The position numbers and the translations under genes are program-made. The notes beneath the pieces were generated by a model. The model saw only the letters and a program-made list of their open reading frames with translations. It had not been told where the DNA came from and did not search any database. This document shows positions 35,919 to 45,268 of a stretch of 64,000 bases of DNA, piece after piece. Within the stretch, counting starts at the first letter, position 1. The number at the start of each line of letters is the position of its first letter. The DNA comes from Desulfocurvus sp. (GTDB taxonomy: Bacteria; Desulfobacterota; Desulfovibrionia; Desulfovibrionales; Desulfovibrionaceae), in contig JAIMKR010000008.1 of NCBI GenBank assembly GCA_020692325.1, positions 1 to 64,000 of the forward strand, read 5' to 3'.

Positions 35919-36332
35919 GGCGTCCTCCCTTGATCTCATGGCGAGTGCATGGCGCGCCGACGGCCGGGGATGCCGCCGGGCCTATGCCGATTTCATCGAC
36001 GATGCCGACGCATTCCGAGTACGCGTTCGCGGGGCCGTTGCCAAGAGAGGGGGGGGCGTCTCTCGGAGTGAGGGGCGTGTATTCCGAAGCCGCGGGCCGT
36101 CCGCGCGGGAATGGCCGCCGCGTGCCGGAACGCCGGGGCGAAAGGATGCCGGGGGATGACGACGGCGATGATGCCGGGAAGCGGGAAGCCTCCCGTGATG
36201 TCTCGGAAGACTGGCCGCCAGTGCGGTCCGTGTGGCCGCTCTTCGCGTCTTTGCGCGTGTGAACTGGGCCCGGCCCGTCGCGATGAGGAGAGGGAATCCC
36301 GCGTCGCGACGGGCCGGGAGGAAAGTGGGGGA
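35919..36332. other. Intergenic region between the cheD operon and the KamA operon
   Basis: About 410 bases, GC-rich, no credible gene. It must hold the cheD operon promoter. A C/G-rich inverted repeat near 36270-36310 (CGTCGCGA and TCGCGACG arms) could end the KamA operon transcript but lacks a clear T-run. Confidence 0.4.
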
Positions 36333-36503
36333 CTAGGCCTTGCCCTTGCGGATCTCCACGTAGCCCGTGGCGATGGACCGGATGTGCTGTTCGCGCTTGA
36401 GTTCCACGTCGAGCAGATTGGGCGAGGAGAACAGCGTTTCTTCCTTGCCGGTGCCGTCGTGGATGAGAATCAGCTGGTATTCGTCGTTGCCCTTTTCGCT
36501 CAT
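36333..36503 (-). CDS. 56-residue protein at the end of the KamA operon
   Basis: A short gene starting MSEKGNDEYQLILIHDGTGK and ending VEIRKGKA, about 56 residues, charged and soluble, with a likely beta-beta-alpha-beta arrangement. The ATG overlaps the stop of the upstream ATP-grasp/GNAT gene (36500-36503), and GGAG lies 7-8 bases before it, so it is translated with the operon. I do not recognise a family. It may be a carrier, regulator or substrate peptide of the adjacent ligases, but the sequence does not settle this. Confidence 0.65.
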   Translation of the reverse strand: MSEKGNDEYQLILIHDGTGKEETLFSSPNLLDVELKREQHIRSIATGYVEIRKGKA

Positions 36504-38095
36504 GTTCGCTCCGTATGCCCCGAGGCGTCGAGGCGTTTGACATAGATCATCTTGTCGTCGCAGTCCTGGTAGAATCCTTCAAGCCGGGCGCGAAGGACGT
36601 AGCCGTGCTTCGCGTAGAAGCCGCGCGTTGGCCCGTACTGCTCGCGTGAGGAGGTTTCCACGTAGACGCCGCGGGCGCCGCGTGACCCCATGACCGCCTC
36701 CGCCCGGCGCAGGATGGCTCCCCCAAGCCCTTTCCCTTGCCGTGCGGGATCCACCGCGATCCAGTACAGGTCGTAGCTGTCCGCCGTGCCGGGCGTGGGT
36801 CCGAAACAGGCGTATCCGGCCAGCCTATCGACCCTATCGTTGGACCTATCGACTGCAAACATGAATAAATAGCCGCTTGCTTCGCCCTTTGCAAGATGCT
36901 CTTCCGCCAAATCACCCGCGATGACGATCTCCTCGGCGTTGAAGAAACCCGTGGCCTCCACAAGCCTGCGGATCGCTTCGGGATCGCCGGGCGAAACATT
37001 GGTGCGCCAGCCCGGTTCGCCGGATTGCGCCGCGGGGGCCTCCGGCGGCTTTTCCCCGGCCTGGAGCCCGGCGGCGCAGATGCCGGCCACGAGCGCCGCG
37101 TATCCGACGCCCGCCTTTTCGGCCGTGGCGGCCAGCCCCGCGTCGCGCGCGAGGCAGGGATTGGCGTTCACGTCGATGCACAGCGGCGCGCCGCCCTCGC
37201 GCGGCACGCGGTAGTCGAAGCGCGCGTAGCCGGAGAGTCCGAACACGCGCCAGGCGGAGAGCGCGGCCTCGCGCAGGGCGCGCAGCAGGTCCGGCTCGTC
37301 GTCGGGGAAGCGGCGGTTCGACTGCTCGTAGGCGGCGCTGCGCTCGTCCCACTTGGCGGCGTAGCACAGGAAGGATTCATCCGGCGCATCGGGGCCGGAG
37401 AAGCGCATCTCCGCCGGCGGCAGGGCGCGCGTACCTTCCGGCGTCTGGAGAACGGAGACGCTGAACTCCCGGCCGGCGATGAACGCCTCGGCCAGACAGG
37501 GGCGGCCAAGGGCGGCCGAGCGCTCGGCCACGAGGCGCGCGAGGTCCGCCGCGTCGCGCGCGCGGAGCACCGCGTCCGGTCCGATGCCCACGGAGCCGTG
37601 GGAGAATTCCGGTTTGACGATGAACTGGCGGTCCGGTCGCACGTCGGGCGCGGGGTCGCCGGGGCGCGCGGGGGCGCACAGCCAGTCCGGCGTGGTCAGC
37701 CCGGACTGGCGCAGCAGGCGCTTCACGGCGCTCTTGCGCGAGGTCGCCAGCAGGGCGCGCGCGTCCGATCCCGTGCGCGGGATGCCGAGCGTCTCCAGCA
37801 TGGCCGGCGCGGCGAAGGCCATGGACTCCATCCCGGCCACGCTTTCCACGAGATTCAGCGCCAGGGCCGGCGGAGCCGCGCTCAGGGCCGCGCGCGCCGC
37901 CTCCATGTCCGGTCCGAAGGGGACCAGCCGCGGTGCGAGGCCGAGGCCGGCGAGGGTGTGCGCCGCCTCGCGCGCCTGCACCAGCGTGTCGAGCCGGTCG
38001 GGCGGAGCGTCGTCGGGCACGGGGTCGTGCAGGATGGCGACGTCGAGACCGGCCGGAAGCTCCGGCCAGGCTCCGCCGCCGTCGCGCGCGCTCAT
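36500..38095 (-). CDS. ATP-grasp ligase fused to GNAT acetyltransferase
   Basis: A 531-residue two-domain enzyme. Residues 1 to about 350 are a D-Ala-D-Ala-ligase-like ATP-grasp: LNLVESVAGMESMAFAAPAM, GIPRTGSDARALLATSRKSAVK, FIVKPEFSHGSVGI and the metal-site strand CIDVNANPCLARDAG. Residues about 370-520 are a GNAT domain with LYWIAVDPARQGKGLGG as the acetyl-CoA pyrophosphate loop and GFYAKHGY near the end. The combination suggests ligation of two amino acids plus N-acetylation, as in N-acetylated dipeptide osmolytes. Start and stop overlap both neighbours by 4 bases. Substrates are not known. Confidence 0.85.
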   Translation of the reverse strand: MSARDGGGAWPELPAGLDVAILHDPVPDDAPPDRLDTLVQAREAAHTLAGLGLAPRLVPFGPDMEAARAALSAAPPALALNLVESVAGMESMAFAAPAMLETLGIPRTGSDARALLATSRKSAVKRLLRQSGLTTPDWLCAPARPGDPAPDVRPDRQFIVKPEFSHGSVGIGPDAVLRARDAADLARLVAERSAALGRPCLAEAFIAGREFSVSVLQTPEGTRALPPAEMRFSGPDAPDESFLCYAAKWDERSAAYEQSNRRFPDDEPDLLRALREAALSAWRVFGLSGYARFDYRVPREGGAPLCIDVNANPCLARDAGLAATAEKAGVGYAALVAGICAAGLQAGEKPPEAPAAQSGEPGWRTNVSPGDPEAIRRLVEATGFFNAEEIVIAGDLAEEHLAKGEASGYLFMFAVDRSNDRVDRLAGYACFGPTPGTADSYDLYWIAVDPARQGKGLGGAILRRAEAVMGSRGARGVYVETSSREQYGPTRGFYAKHGYVLRARLEGFYQDCDDKMIYVKRLDASGHTERT

Positions 38096-39099
38096 TTCGC
38101 CCCGGGGCGTTCCCTGTCCGGGTCCAGGGGCAGGCGTTCCAGGGCCGACTGCACGATCATGCGCAGCAGGTCCTGGTACGATACGCCGTTCATGCGGCAA
38201 AGAATGGGCAGATCCGAGATGGACGGGTTGAGGCCGGCCAGCGGGTTCACCTCGATGAAGCTCGCGCGGCCCCCGGCGTCCTGCCGGATGTCCACGCGGC
38301 CGCCGTCGCGGCAGCCCAGGCCGCGCCACACGGAAAGCGCCAGCTCCATGGCGTCCTCGGCCGCCGGGCCCTCCACGGGCAGGTATTGCACCAGCGACTC
38401 GAAGTTGGCCTTGTTGCTGTAGGAGTACGCGCCCGGTTCGGCTTGGCCGGAGAGGCTCACCTCCATGACGCCCAGCGGCCGGGCCAGGTCGCCCGTGCCG
38501 GCCACGCCCACGGTGAACTCGCGGCCGGGCAGATATGTCTCCACCAGCACGGGTTGGCGGAAGCGCTTGAGCAGCGCGCGGCACACCGCCGCCAGCTCGC
38601 GGCGGTCCCCCGCGCGCGAGGCCGCGTCCACGCCCTTGCCCGTGCCCTCGGCCACGGGTTTGGCGAAGAGCGGATAGGGCAGGTCCACGGCGGCGATGTC
38701 CTTTTCCGAACGCACCAGCGCGAAGTCCGGCGTGGGCAGGCCCAGGTCGCGCACCACACGCTTGCAGGCGGCCTTGTCCAGGCACAGGGACATGACCAGC
38801 GGGTCGGAGAAGGTGTAGGGAATGTCGTAGGCGTCGAGCAGGGCCGGCACCAGCGCCTCGCGGCCGGGGCCGCGCAGCCCCTCGGCGATGTTGAACACCA
38901 GGTCCCAGCGTTTTCCTGCGGCCAGCGCCTCCACCAGCCGTCGGGCCGAGCCGATGGCCTCCACCTCGAAGCCCATGACGGCCAGTCCCTGGCGCAGGGC
39001 CTCGATGGTGTCCTCCTTGTCGAACTCGGCCGTCTCCTCCTCGCCGTAGCCAGCGACCAGATAGTCGGAGCGCAGGTCGTAGGTCAGGCCGATGTTCAT
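38092..39099 (-). CDS. D-alanine-D-alanine-ligase-like ATP-grasp enzyme
   Basis: A 335-residue ATP-grasp ligase close to Ddl: FNIAEGLRGPGREALVPALL (substrate loop), PYTFSDPLVMSLCLDKAACK, PLFAKPVAEGTGKG (ATP lid) and IEVNPLAGLNPS (metal site). Genuine Ddl works in peptidoglycan synthesis and sits with mur genes; here the gene is in an operon with a KamA aminomutase and an ATP-grasp/GNAT fusion, so it more likely ligates other amino acids. Four-base overlaps on both sides (39096-39099 and 38092-38095). Confidence 0.85.
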   Translation of the reverse strand: MNIGLTYDLRSDYLVAGYGEEETAEFDKEDTIEALRQGLAVMGFEVEAIGSARRLVEALAAGKRWDLVFNIAEGLRGPGREALVPALLDAYDIPYTFSDPLVMSLCLDKAACKRVVRDLGLPTPDFALVRSEKDIAAVDLPYPLFAKPVAEGTGKGVDAASRAGDRRELAAVCRALLKRFRQPVLVETYLPGREFTVGVAGTGDLARPLGVMEVSLSGQAEPGAYSYSNKANFESLVQYLPVEGPAAEDAMELALSVWRGLGCRDGGRVDIRQDAGGRASFIEVNPLAGLNPSISDLPILCRMNGVSYQDLLRMIVQSALERLPLDPDRERPGAK

Positions 39100-40409
39100 G
39101 CGTGGCCCCCGGCGCGCCCCTCCCGACGCGATTTGGCCGCGCCGGTGGGGTCGGGGTAGCGGTAGGGCTCGTCCGCGTAGTTGCGCAGCAGCAGGTCGTC
39201 GCCCGCGTAGCCGCGCGTGTAGTCCGGCGAGAGCGGGATCTTGCCGCCGCCGCCGGGCGCGTCGATGACGAAGGTCGGCATGGCGTAGCCGGTGAGCCGG
39301 CCGCGCAGGGCGCGCAGAATCTCCACGCCACGCGCGGTGGGCGTGCGGAAGTGCGCCGAGCCGCTGATGGGATCGCACTGATAGAGGTAGTAGGGCCGCA
39401 CGCGGAAGGCCAGCAGCCCCTGGAACAAACGGCCCAGCACGGCGGGGTCGTCGTTGACGCCGGAGAGCAGCACGGTCTGGCTGCCCAGCGGAATGCCCGC
39501 GTCGGCCAGACGGGCGCAGGCCACGCGCGTGTCCTCGGTGAGCTCGTCCGGGTGGGCGAAGTGCAGGCTGATCCACAGGGGGTGATGCTTTCTCAGCATT
39601 CTGGTCAGCGACGGGGTGACCCGCATGGGCAGCACCGCCGGCACCTTGCTGCCAATGCGCACGATCTCCACGTGAGGAATGGCGCGTAGCTGCGTGAGCA
39701 GCCAGTCCAGCGCCTCCTCGGGCAGGGTCAGCGGGTCGCCGCCGGAGAGCAGCACGTCCTGGATCCTCGGCGTGCGGCGGATGTATTCGAGCCCCAGCTC
39801 CCAGCGCTTGCGCAGCGCCTCCACGCGTCCCTGGCCGCCCATCCCACGCGAGCGCGTGCAGTAGCGGCAGTAGGTGGAGCAGAAGTCGGTGACGAGGAAG
39901 AGCACCCGGTTGGGGTAGCGGTGCACCAGCCCGGGCACCGGGGAATCGCGGTCCTCGCCCAGGGGGTCGTCCGCCTCGCCGGGGGCGCGCACGGCCTCCC
40001 AGCAGGAGGGCAGCACCATGCGGCGCAGGGCCTGGGCAGGATCCTCGGGATCGAGCAGGCGCGCGTAGTAGGGCGTCACCGCCAGCGGCAGCGAGGACTT
40101 GGCCAGGCCGATGGCGTTTTTCTCGGTCTCGCTGAGCGTGAGCAGACCGCCCGCGCCGGAAAGCGTGGTGATTCTGTTGGCCAGTTGCCAGCGCCAGTCG
40201 CGCCAGTTCGCCATGGTCGCGCCGGGAAAGTGGCGGCGCAGAAAGGCGCGCAGGGGCTCCGGCTCGTGGCTGGGAGCGTGGTGTTTGAAGGAGGAGGGGG
40301 GAAGGAAATTTATGGAGGGGGGCTCTTCGGAATCCTGGCCGCTTTCGCGTTTGGCGAGGCCGCTGTCCGGAGGTTCCGGGTTGCCCGAATCCAGAATGAC
40401 GGTTTCCAT
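39096..40409 (-). CDS. KamA-type radical SAM aminomutase
   Basis: A 437-residue radical SAM enzyme of the lysine 2,3-aminomutase family. The iron-sulfur motif is CSTYCRYC (Cys 177, 181, 184), followed by VLLSGGDPLTL. The PLP-binding Lys lies in the motif APGGGGKIPLSP. It would move an amino group from the alpha to the beta carbon, lysine to beta-lysine if it follows the family. The N-terminal 50 residues are hydrophilic and variable. The start at 40409 has a weak CAGGA site. First gene of the four-gene operon; in other organisms a KamA homologue (AblA) plus a GNAT (AblB) make the osmolyte N-epsilon-acetyl-beta-lysine. Confidence 0.85.
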   Translation of the reverse strand: METVILDSGNPEPPDSGLAKRESGQDSEEPPSINFLPPSSFKHHAPSHEPEPLRAFLRRHFPGATMANWRDWRWQLANRITTLSGAGGLLTLSETEKNAIGLAKSSLPLAVTPYYARLLDPEDPAQALRRMVLPSCWEAVRAPGEADDPLGEDRDSPVPGLVHRYPNRVLFLVTDFCSTYCRYCTRSRGMGGQGRVEALRKRWELGLEYIRRTPRIQDVLLSGGDPLTLPEEALDWLLTQLRAIPHVEIVRIGSKVPAVLPMRVTPSLTRMLRKHHPLWISLHFAHPDELTEDTRVACARLADAGIPLGSQTVLLSGVNDDPAVLGRLFQGLLAFRVRPYYLYQCDPISGSAHFRTPTARGVEILRALRGRLTGYAMPTFVIDAPGGGGKIPLSPDYTRGYAGDDLLLRNYADEPYRYPDPTGAAKSRREGRAGGHA

Positions 40410-40988
40410 GATGGTCCTGCCTGGTTGGGGGTTGCTGCCGTGTTGCTTGTCTGACCGTTGGAGCGCCGCCGCGTTCAGGTTCGCGTCCCCTTTCGGCGGT
40501 TCGCCGGCGAGGTGGCGAAAGCGGTGGCCCAGCAAACGGTCAGTGCGCTACGCCTCGTTTTTGCGAATGACAAGAACTTTCCGGCGCGTATCTTTCACCA
40601 GGAAAAGCAATGCGTCCAGCGGCCTTTTCGATAGAGTATACGTGGCTTTAATAATTGATGAAAATTAAACGATAGCATCGCTGGGCCCTCCCTCGATTTT
40701 CGCGACGGCCGGCCGCGCCAGCTGTTGGCCACCTGCCCGAACCGGTGATCCGGGCGATATGGTATGAATTCGATCGGCTCGATGAATCCGATGGGCGCGA
40801 TCGATATTGACGCCCGGGGGTCCCCGGGGGGGGGCGGAGGCGTGGGCCTGGCCGGTTCTCGTGCGCCGGGATGTCTTGCGGAACCCGTTTTGGCCCGCTT
40901 GCGCGCCCCAATGTTTTGGCCTATCTTCCGCCCCGGTGCGCGCGACACCAAAAACGGCGCGCTGCAACGCCTTTCGGAGGGAACATAA
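40410..40988. other. Intergenic region with divergent promoters
   Basis: About 580 bases between the divergent KamA operon and the lipoprotein gene. A distinctly AT-rich patch lies at 40600-40680, with the minus-strand promoter candidate inside it. GGGG/CCCC runs at 40810-40840 could form a hairpin. No gene seen. Confidence 0.5.
40635..40663 (-). promoter_or_regulatory. Candidate promoter of the KamA operon
   Basis: On the minus strand TTTCAT (40658-40663), a 17-base spacer and TATACT (40635-40640). The -10 box is good, the -35 box is poor. It lies in the only AT-rich patch of the region and would give a leader of about 220 bases. Confidence 0.35.
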
Positions 40989-41564
40989 ATGATTGCCATT
41001 CGTCCGTTCAGCAAATTTCTTCTGGCCGCCTGTCTGGCGTTCGCGCTGGCCGGCTGCGCCTCCAATACCGTGGTGCCGCTGCGCTACACGGCCGTCGCGC
41101 CCGCCGGCGGAACCACCTGCTCGCAGAACATCACGCTGCTGCCGTTCACCGACAAGCGTTCCCAGACAATCACCATCGGCAGCCTGGACGAGGGCAAGAA
41201 TTTCTACGCCGGCAACGACGTGACCGAGTGGATCAGCTGGGCCATGTTCGAGGAGCTGAAGGCGCGCGGCTGCAATGTGCGCTATCATGAGAAGAAGAAC
41301 GGCGCCCTCCCGAGAGGCTACGTGGTTTCCGGCTCCTTCGACACCGTGAACATCACCACGGGCACGGCGCTCATGGCCAAGGGCAAGCTGCGCTTGCGCG
41401 TGAAGGTGGAGAAGGACGGCAGGGTCATCCAGGAGCAGATCTACTCAGGTGAGCGCGAGAATCTCGGCCTGACCTACGTGGATGCGGCGCAGAAGGTGCT
41501 CACCTCCACGCTTCAGTACCTCCTGCAGGACGCCGCCACGGACGTGGTCAAGGCGACGAAGTAG
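40989..41564 (+). CDS. Putative outer-membrane lipoprotein
   Basis: A 191-residue lipoprotein with a signal peptide and lipobox LAGC (Cys 23). The mature part has ITLLPFTDKRS and an extended VTEWISWAMFEELKARG segment, a pattern reminiscent of YajG-like lipoproteins, but the match is loose. A GGAGGG site lies before the ATG. It is upstream of the broken GGDEF/EAL gene on the same strand (34 bases), possibly co-transcribed. Function unknown. Confidence 0.7.
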   Translation: MIAIRPFSKFLLAACLAFALAGCASNTVVPLRYTAVAPAGGTTCSQNITLLPFTDKRSQTITIGSLDEGKNFYAGNDVTEWISWAMFEELKARGCNVRYHEKKNGALPRGYVVSGSFDTVNITTGTALMAKGKLRLRVKVEKDGRVIQEQIYSGERENLGLTYVDAAQKVLTSTLQYLLQDAATDVVKATK

Positions 41565-41598
41565 AGGCGGCGTGCCGGTCCAGGGCGCATTCCCCCCC

Positions 41599-44500
41599 AT
41601 GCGTTCCCTCTGGATGCGCCGCATCGGGCCGCGCGCGCGCACGTTCGCGCTCGCGTTTCTGCTGATTCTCTCGGCGTGGGGCGTTCCCGCCGCGGCGACT
41701 GTTTCCTCCTCCACCTCCGGTGCGGCCGTCCCCGGCGTCGCCCCCCTGGTGGTGGCCTGCCCGGATGACATGCCTCCCTATGGCTATCGCGACGCGGCGG
41801 GAAATGCGGCCGGGCTGCTGCCCGACTTCTGGCGGCTGTTCGCCAGCGCATCCGGCGTGCCGGTGCGGCTGCTCCCGGCCGGCTCCGCCCAGGCCGTCGC
41901 CCTGCTCGAGTCCGGCGGGGCGGACGTGCTGGGCTTTATGCCCGCGGCGGCTGGCGCGGCGGGCGGCTCTCCGCGTTATCTGCTTTCCCGGCCGTTGATC
42001 GATCAGACGCTTGGCGTGTTCGCCCCGGACGACGAGGCCGTCGCGCTGTCCGGCGAGCGCGGGCTGGAGCGGGCGTAGGGCCTCACCCTCGGCCTGGCGC
42101 GGGGCGAACCGGCGACGGCGTTGCTCTCCGTCACCTTTCCCGCCATCCGCCAGCGGATCTATCCCGATCTGGACTCCCTGGCAGCCGCCCTGGCCCTGGG
42201 CCGCGTGAATCTGGCCGCCGGGCCGGTCATTCCCCTGCGGCGCCGTCTGCGCGCTCTGGCCGGTTCGGATCATTTTCGCCTTTTGCGCAGCTACCCCGAG
42301 GAACCTCTGCGCGCCGCCGTCCGGCAAGGCGATTCCGCTCTGCTCACCCGCATCGACGCCGGACTCGCCACTGTGCCGCCCGAGGAGACGGCCCGGCTGC
42401 TGGCCCGCTACTCCTCGGTGGAACGAGACGTGCCGGGTTGGCTTTTCGTCGCCGTGGGCGGGGCGCTCGCGCTTCTCGTCAGTCTGCTCGTGTTGCGGCG
42501 GGCGCGGCTGCTGCGCAAACAGGCCGAGGCGCGCGGTCGAGAAACCGAACTCATGCGCGACAACCTGTTGGCCGAAATGGCCCGTCGCCGCAAAACCCAG
42601 GATTTGCTTCTCGCGGCCATCGAGCAATCGCCCTCGGGCATCATCATCGCCTATTCCGACAAGCAGTCCCCGCCGGTTCTGAATTCCCACGCGTTGCAAA
42701 TCCTGGGCATGTCCGCCCCGCCGCCGCACGGCAAGCTGCCTGACCACCACCGGCTGCGCGTGTATACCCCTGTGGGCAAGCTGCTGGCCGCGGGCGAGCT
42801 GCCGCTCGCCGCCGCCATGCGCGGGGAGACCCTCGTCAACGCCGAGTACCGCGTGGTCCTCGCCGACGGGACCGAGCGCTGGATTCTGACCAACGCCGCC
42901 CCCGTGCGCGACGCCCAGGACGACGTGCGCGCCGGAGTGATCGTGTTCCACGACATCACCGCCTCGCGGCTGGCCGAACGCGAGTTGGCACGTTTCAAGT
43001 TCTTCCTCGAGGCCGGCGTGGAGGAGGTCTACCTCCTGCGGCCGGACGGCGTCATGACCTACGTCAACGAGGCCGTGGCCCGCAGTCTGGGCCACGCCCG
43101 GCAGGAGCTGCTGGAGCGGCCGGCCGCCTTCATCGCGCCCGAACTCACGCCCGAGGCCGTGCGGCGGCTGCTCTTGGAGGTGCGTCTGGCTCCAGTGACG
43201 CGCGAGACCGTGCAGCGCTCGCGTGATGGCCGCGAGCTGCTCAAGGAACTCAAAATATTCTACATGCGCTTCGGCGACGAGGAGTACGTCTGCGGTTTCG
43301 GACGGGACATCACCGCGCAAAGCCGCATGGCGCGCGAGCTGGACAGCACCCGCGCGCTCTTCGCCGCCTCGCTGGAACAGGCCCCCTGGGGCATCGTCAT
43401 CGGTGACGCCGCCACCGGCAAGGTCTCCATCGCAAACCCCGAGGCCGCGCGCCTGCTCGGCGTCACGTCGGACGATCTGGTCGGCATGGATGTGAACGGG
43501 CACTTGCCCCTGTGGCGTTTCCTCGACGCCGGGGGCAACGTGGTGACCCCGGGCGAGACGCCCCTCAGCCAGGCCATCTCCCGGGGGGGGACCACCCGCG
43601 ACCTCGAGGTGCGCTTCCACCTGGAGAACGGCCCGGAGCGCTGGCTGCTGGCCAACGCCGCCCCCGTGCGCGCCCCCGCCGGCGAAATCATCGCCGGCAT
43701 CCTCGTCATGGCGGACATAACCGGCCGCAAGCGCATGGAGAACCAGCTGGTCTTCAAGGCCCTGCACGATTCCCTCACCGGACTGCCCAACCGCGACCTG
43801 TGCCTGGAGCGCCTGCAGCGTCTGCTCGACGACGCCTGCTCCTGCCGCCGGGGCTTCGCCACCGCCTTCGTGGATCTGGACCGCTTCAAGATGCTCAACG
43901 ACAGCCTGGGCCATTCCTTCGGCGACCGCGTGCTGCTGGAGGCCGCCCGCCGGCTGTCCCGCGGGGTGGCGGGCCGGGGCGAGGTGTGCCGCTTCGGCGG
44001 CGACGAGTTCGTCCTGCTCGTCAACCGCGCCGAGGGCGCGCAGGACGCCCGGCGCGCCATCGACGAGGCTTTGGAGGAGCTGTGCGCCCCCATGCTCGTG
44101 GACGGGCAGGAGGTGTGTCTCACCGCCAGCGTCGGCGTGGTGGCCGGTCCCGGCGAGGAGTGCGCCACGCCGGAGGACATTCTGCGCAACGCCGACCTCG
44201 CCATGCACCTCGCCAAGGAGGCCGGTCGCGACCGCGTGCGTCAGTTCCACCCCGGCATGTTGCGCCGCGCCCAGGAGCTCCTCGCCCTCGACGCGGACAT
44301 CCGCCGTGGCTTGGAATGCGACGAGTTCGGCGTTTTCTATCAACCCATCATGGCCGCGGACGGCAAAACCCTCCTCGGCTTCGAGGCCCTGGCCCGGTGG
44401 CGCAGTCCCGTGCGTGGGCTCGTCTCGCCCTCGGCCTTCATCCCCCACGCCGAGGATTCCGGCCTCATCGTACCCCTGGGCGAGATGATCCTGCGCAAGG

Positions 44501-45078
44501 CCTGCGCCGGGCTCACCGCTTGGCGCAAGCGCTTCCCCTGCGCCCGGCGGCTCACCCTCGCCGTCAATCTCACCGCCCGGCAGTTCCTTCTGCCCGACAT
44601 CGTCGACACCGTGCGCCAGGTGCTGCGCACCTCCGGCCTGCCCGCCGCGCAGCTCAAGCTCGAACTCACCGAATCAACCCTCATGGGCGACCCCGAAACC
44701 GCGCTTTCCGCCATGCGCCGGCTCAAAGCCCTCGGCGTCGCCCTGGCCATCGACGACTTCGGCACCGGCTACAGCTCGCTTGCCTATTTGCAGCGCTTCC
44801 CCGTGGATATCCTTAAAATCGACCGCTCCTTCGTGCGCGATCTGCCCAGCAGCGACGCCGACAGCACCGCCCTGGTGCGGGCCATCGCCGCCCTCGCTGG
44901 CAGTCTGCATCTGCGCGTCGTGGCCGAGGGCGTGGAAACACCGGAACAGCTAGACCTGCTCGCGCGGCTCGGCTGCCAGGCCATGCAGGGGTTCCTGTTC
45001 CATCCGCCGCTGCCCCCCGAGGCCGTGGAGGAGCTGCTCCTGGAAATCAAGGAGCACGAGGCCGTCGCTCCGGTCTGA
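41599..45078 (+). pseudogene. SBP/PAS/GGDEF/EAL membrane protein interrupted by an amber codon
   Basis: One continuous frame of 1,160 codons except for a TAG at 42076-42078 (codon 160). In order: signal peptide (1-33), SBP_bac_3-like periplasmic sensor split by the stop, membrane segment (about 275-300), three PAS-type domains, GGDEF with intact RFGGDEF (residue about 800) and EAL with intact GFEALARW (about 929). Homology reads straight through the stop, so the gene was a dual diguanylate cyclase/phosphodiesterase sensor. A CAG-to-TAG change would explain it. The downstream part could still be made from an internal start without its sensor. No frameshift is present. Domain motifs downstream are all intact, which suggests a recent mutation, a sequencing error or suppression. 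Confidence 0.75.
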
Positions 45079-45101
45079 ACGTCGCGCCTTTCCCCCCCGT
45101 C

Positions 45102-45124
45102 TCGCGCCGGAGGCGCGATTATCC
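45102..45124 (+). terminator. Weak hairpin after the GGDEF/EAL gene
   Basis: TCGCGCC (45102-45108) pairs with GGCGCGA (45112-45118) across a 3-base loop, followed only by TTAT. A terminator role is possible but weak. Confidence 0.3.
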
Positions 45125-45268
45125 CCTCCGAAGACCATTCGCGCGCCGGCCCGTCGCACGGCAGCGCCGCCGCGTCATCGTCCGCCGGGCTCCCCGTCGC
45201 CGCCGCGACGTTCGGCAACGCTTCCCTTCGCCTTGCCGGAGCGCTGCGCCCGGGGTACACAGGACCTC

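Noticed and set aside
38092-39099. Calling this gene ddl (peptidoglycan D-Ala-D-Ala ligase)
   Set aside because: The motif match is good, but its operon with KamA and an ATP-grasp/GNAT fusion, and the absence of mur genes, argue for another substrate; a gene symbol would overstate the case.
41548-44448. A 966-codon antisense frame over the GGDEF/EAL gene
   Set aside because: No recognisable domain; the plus strand carries SBP, PAS, GGDEF and EAL motifs in order.
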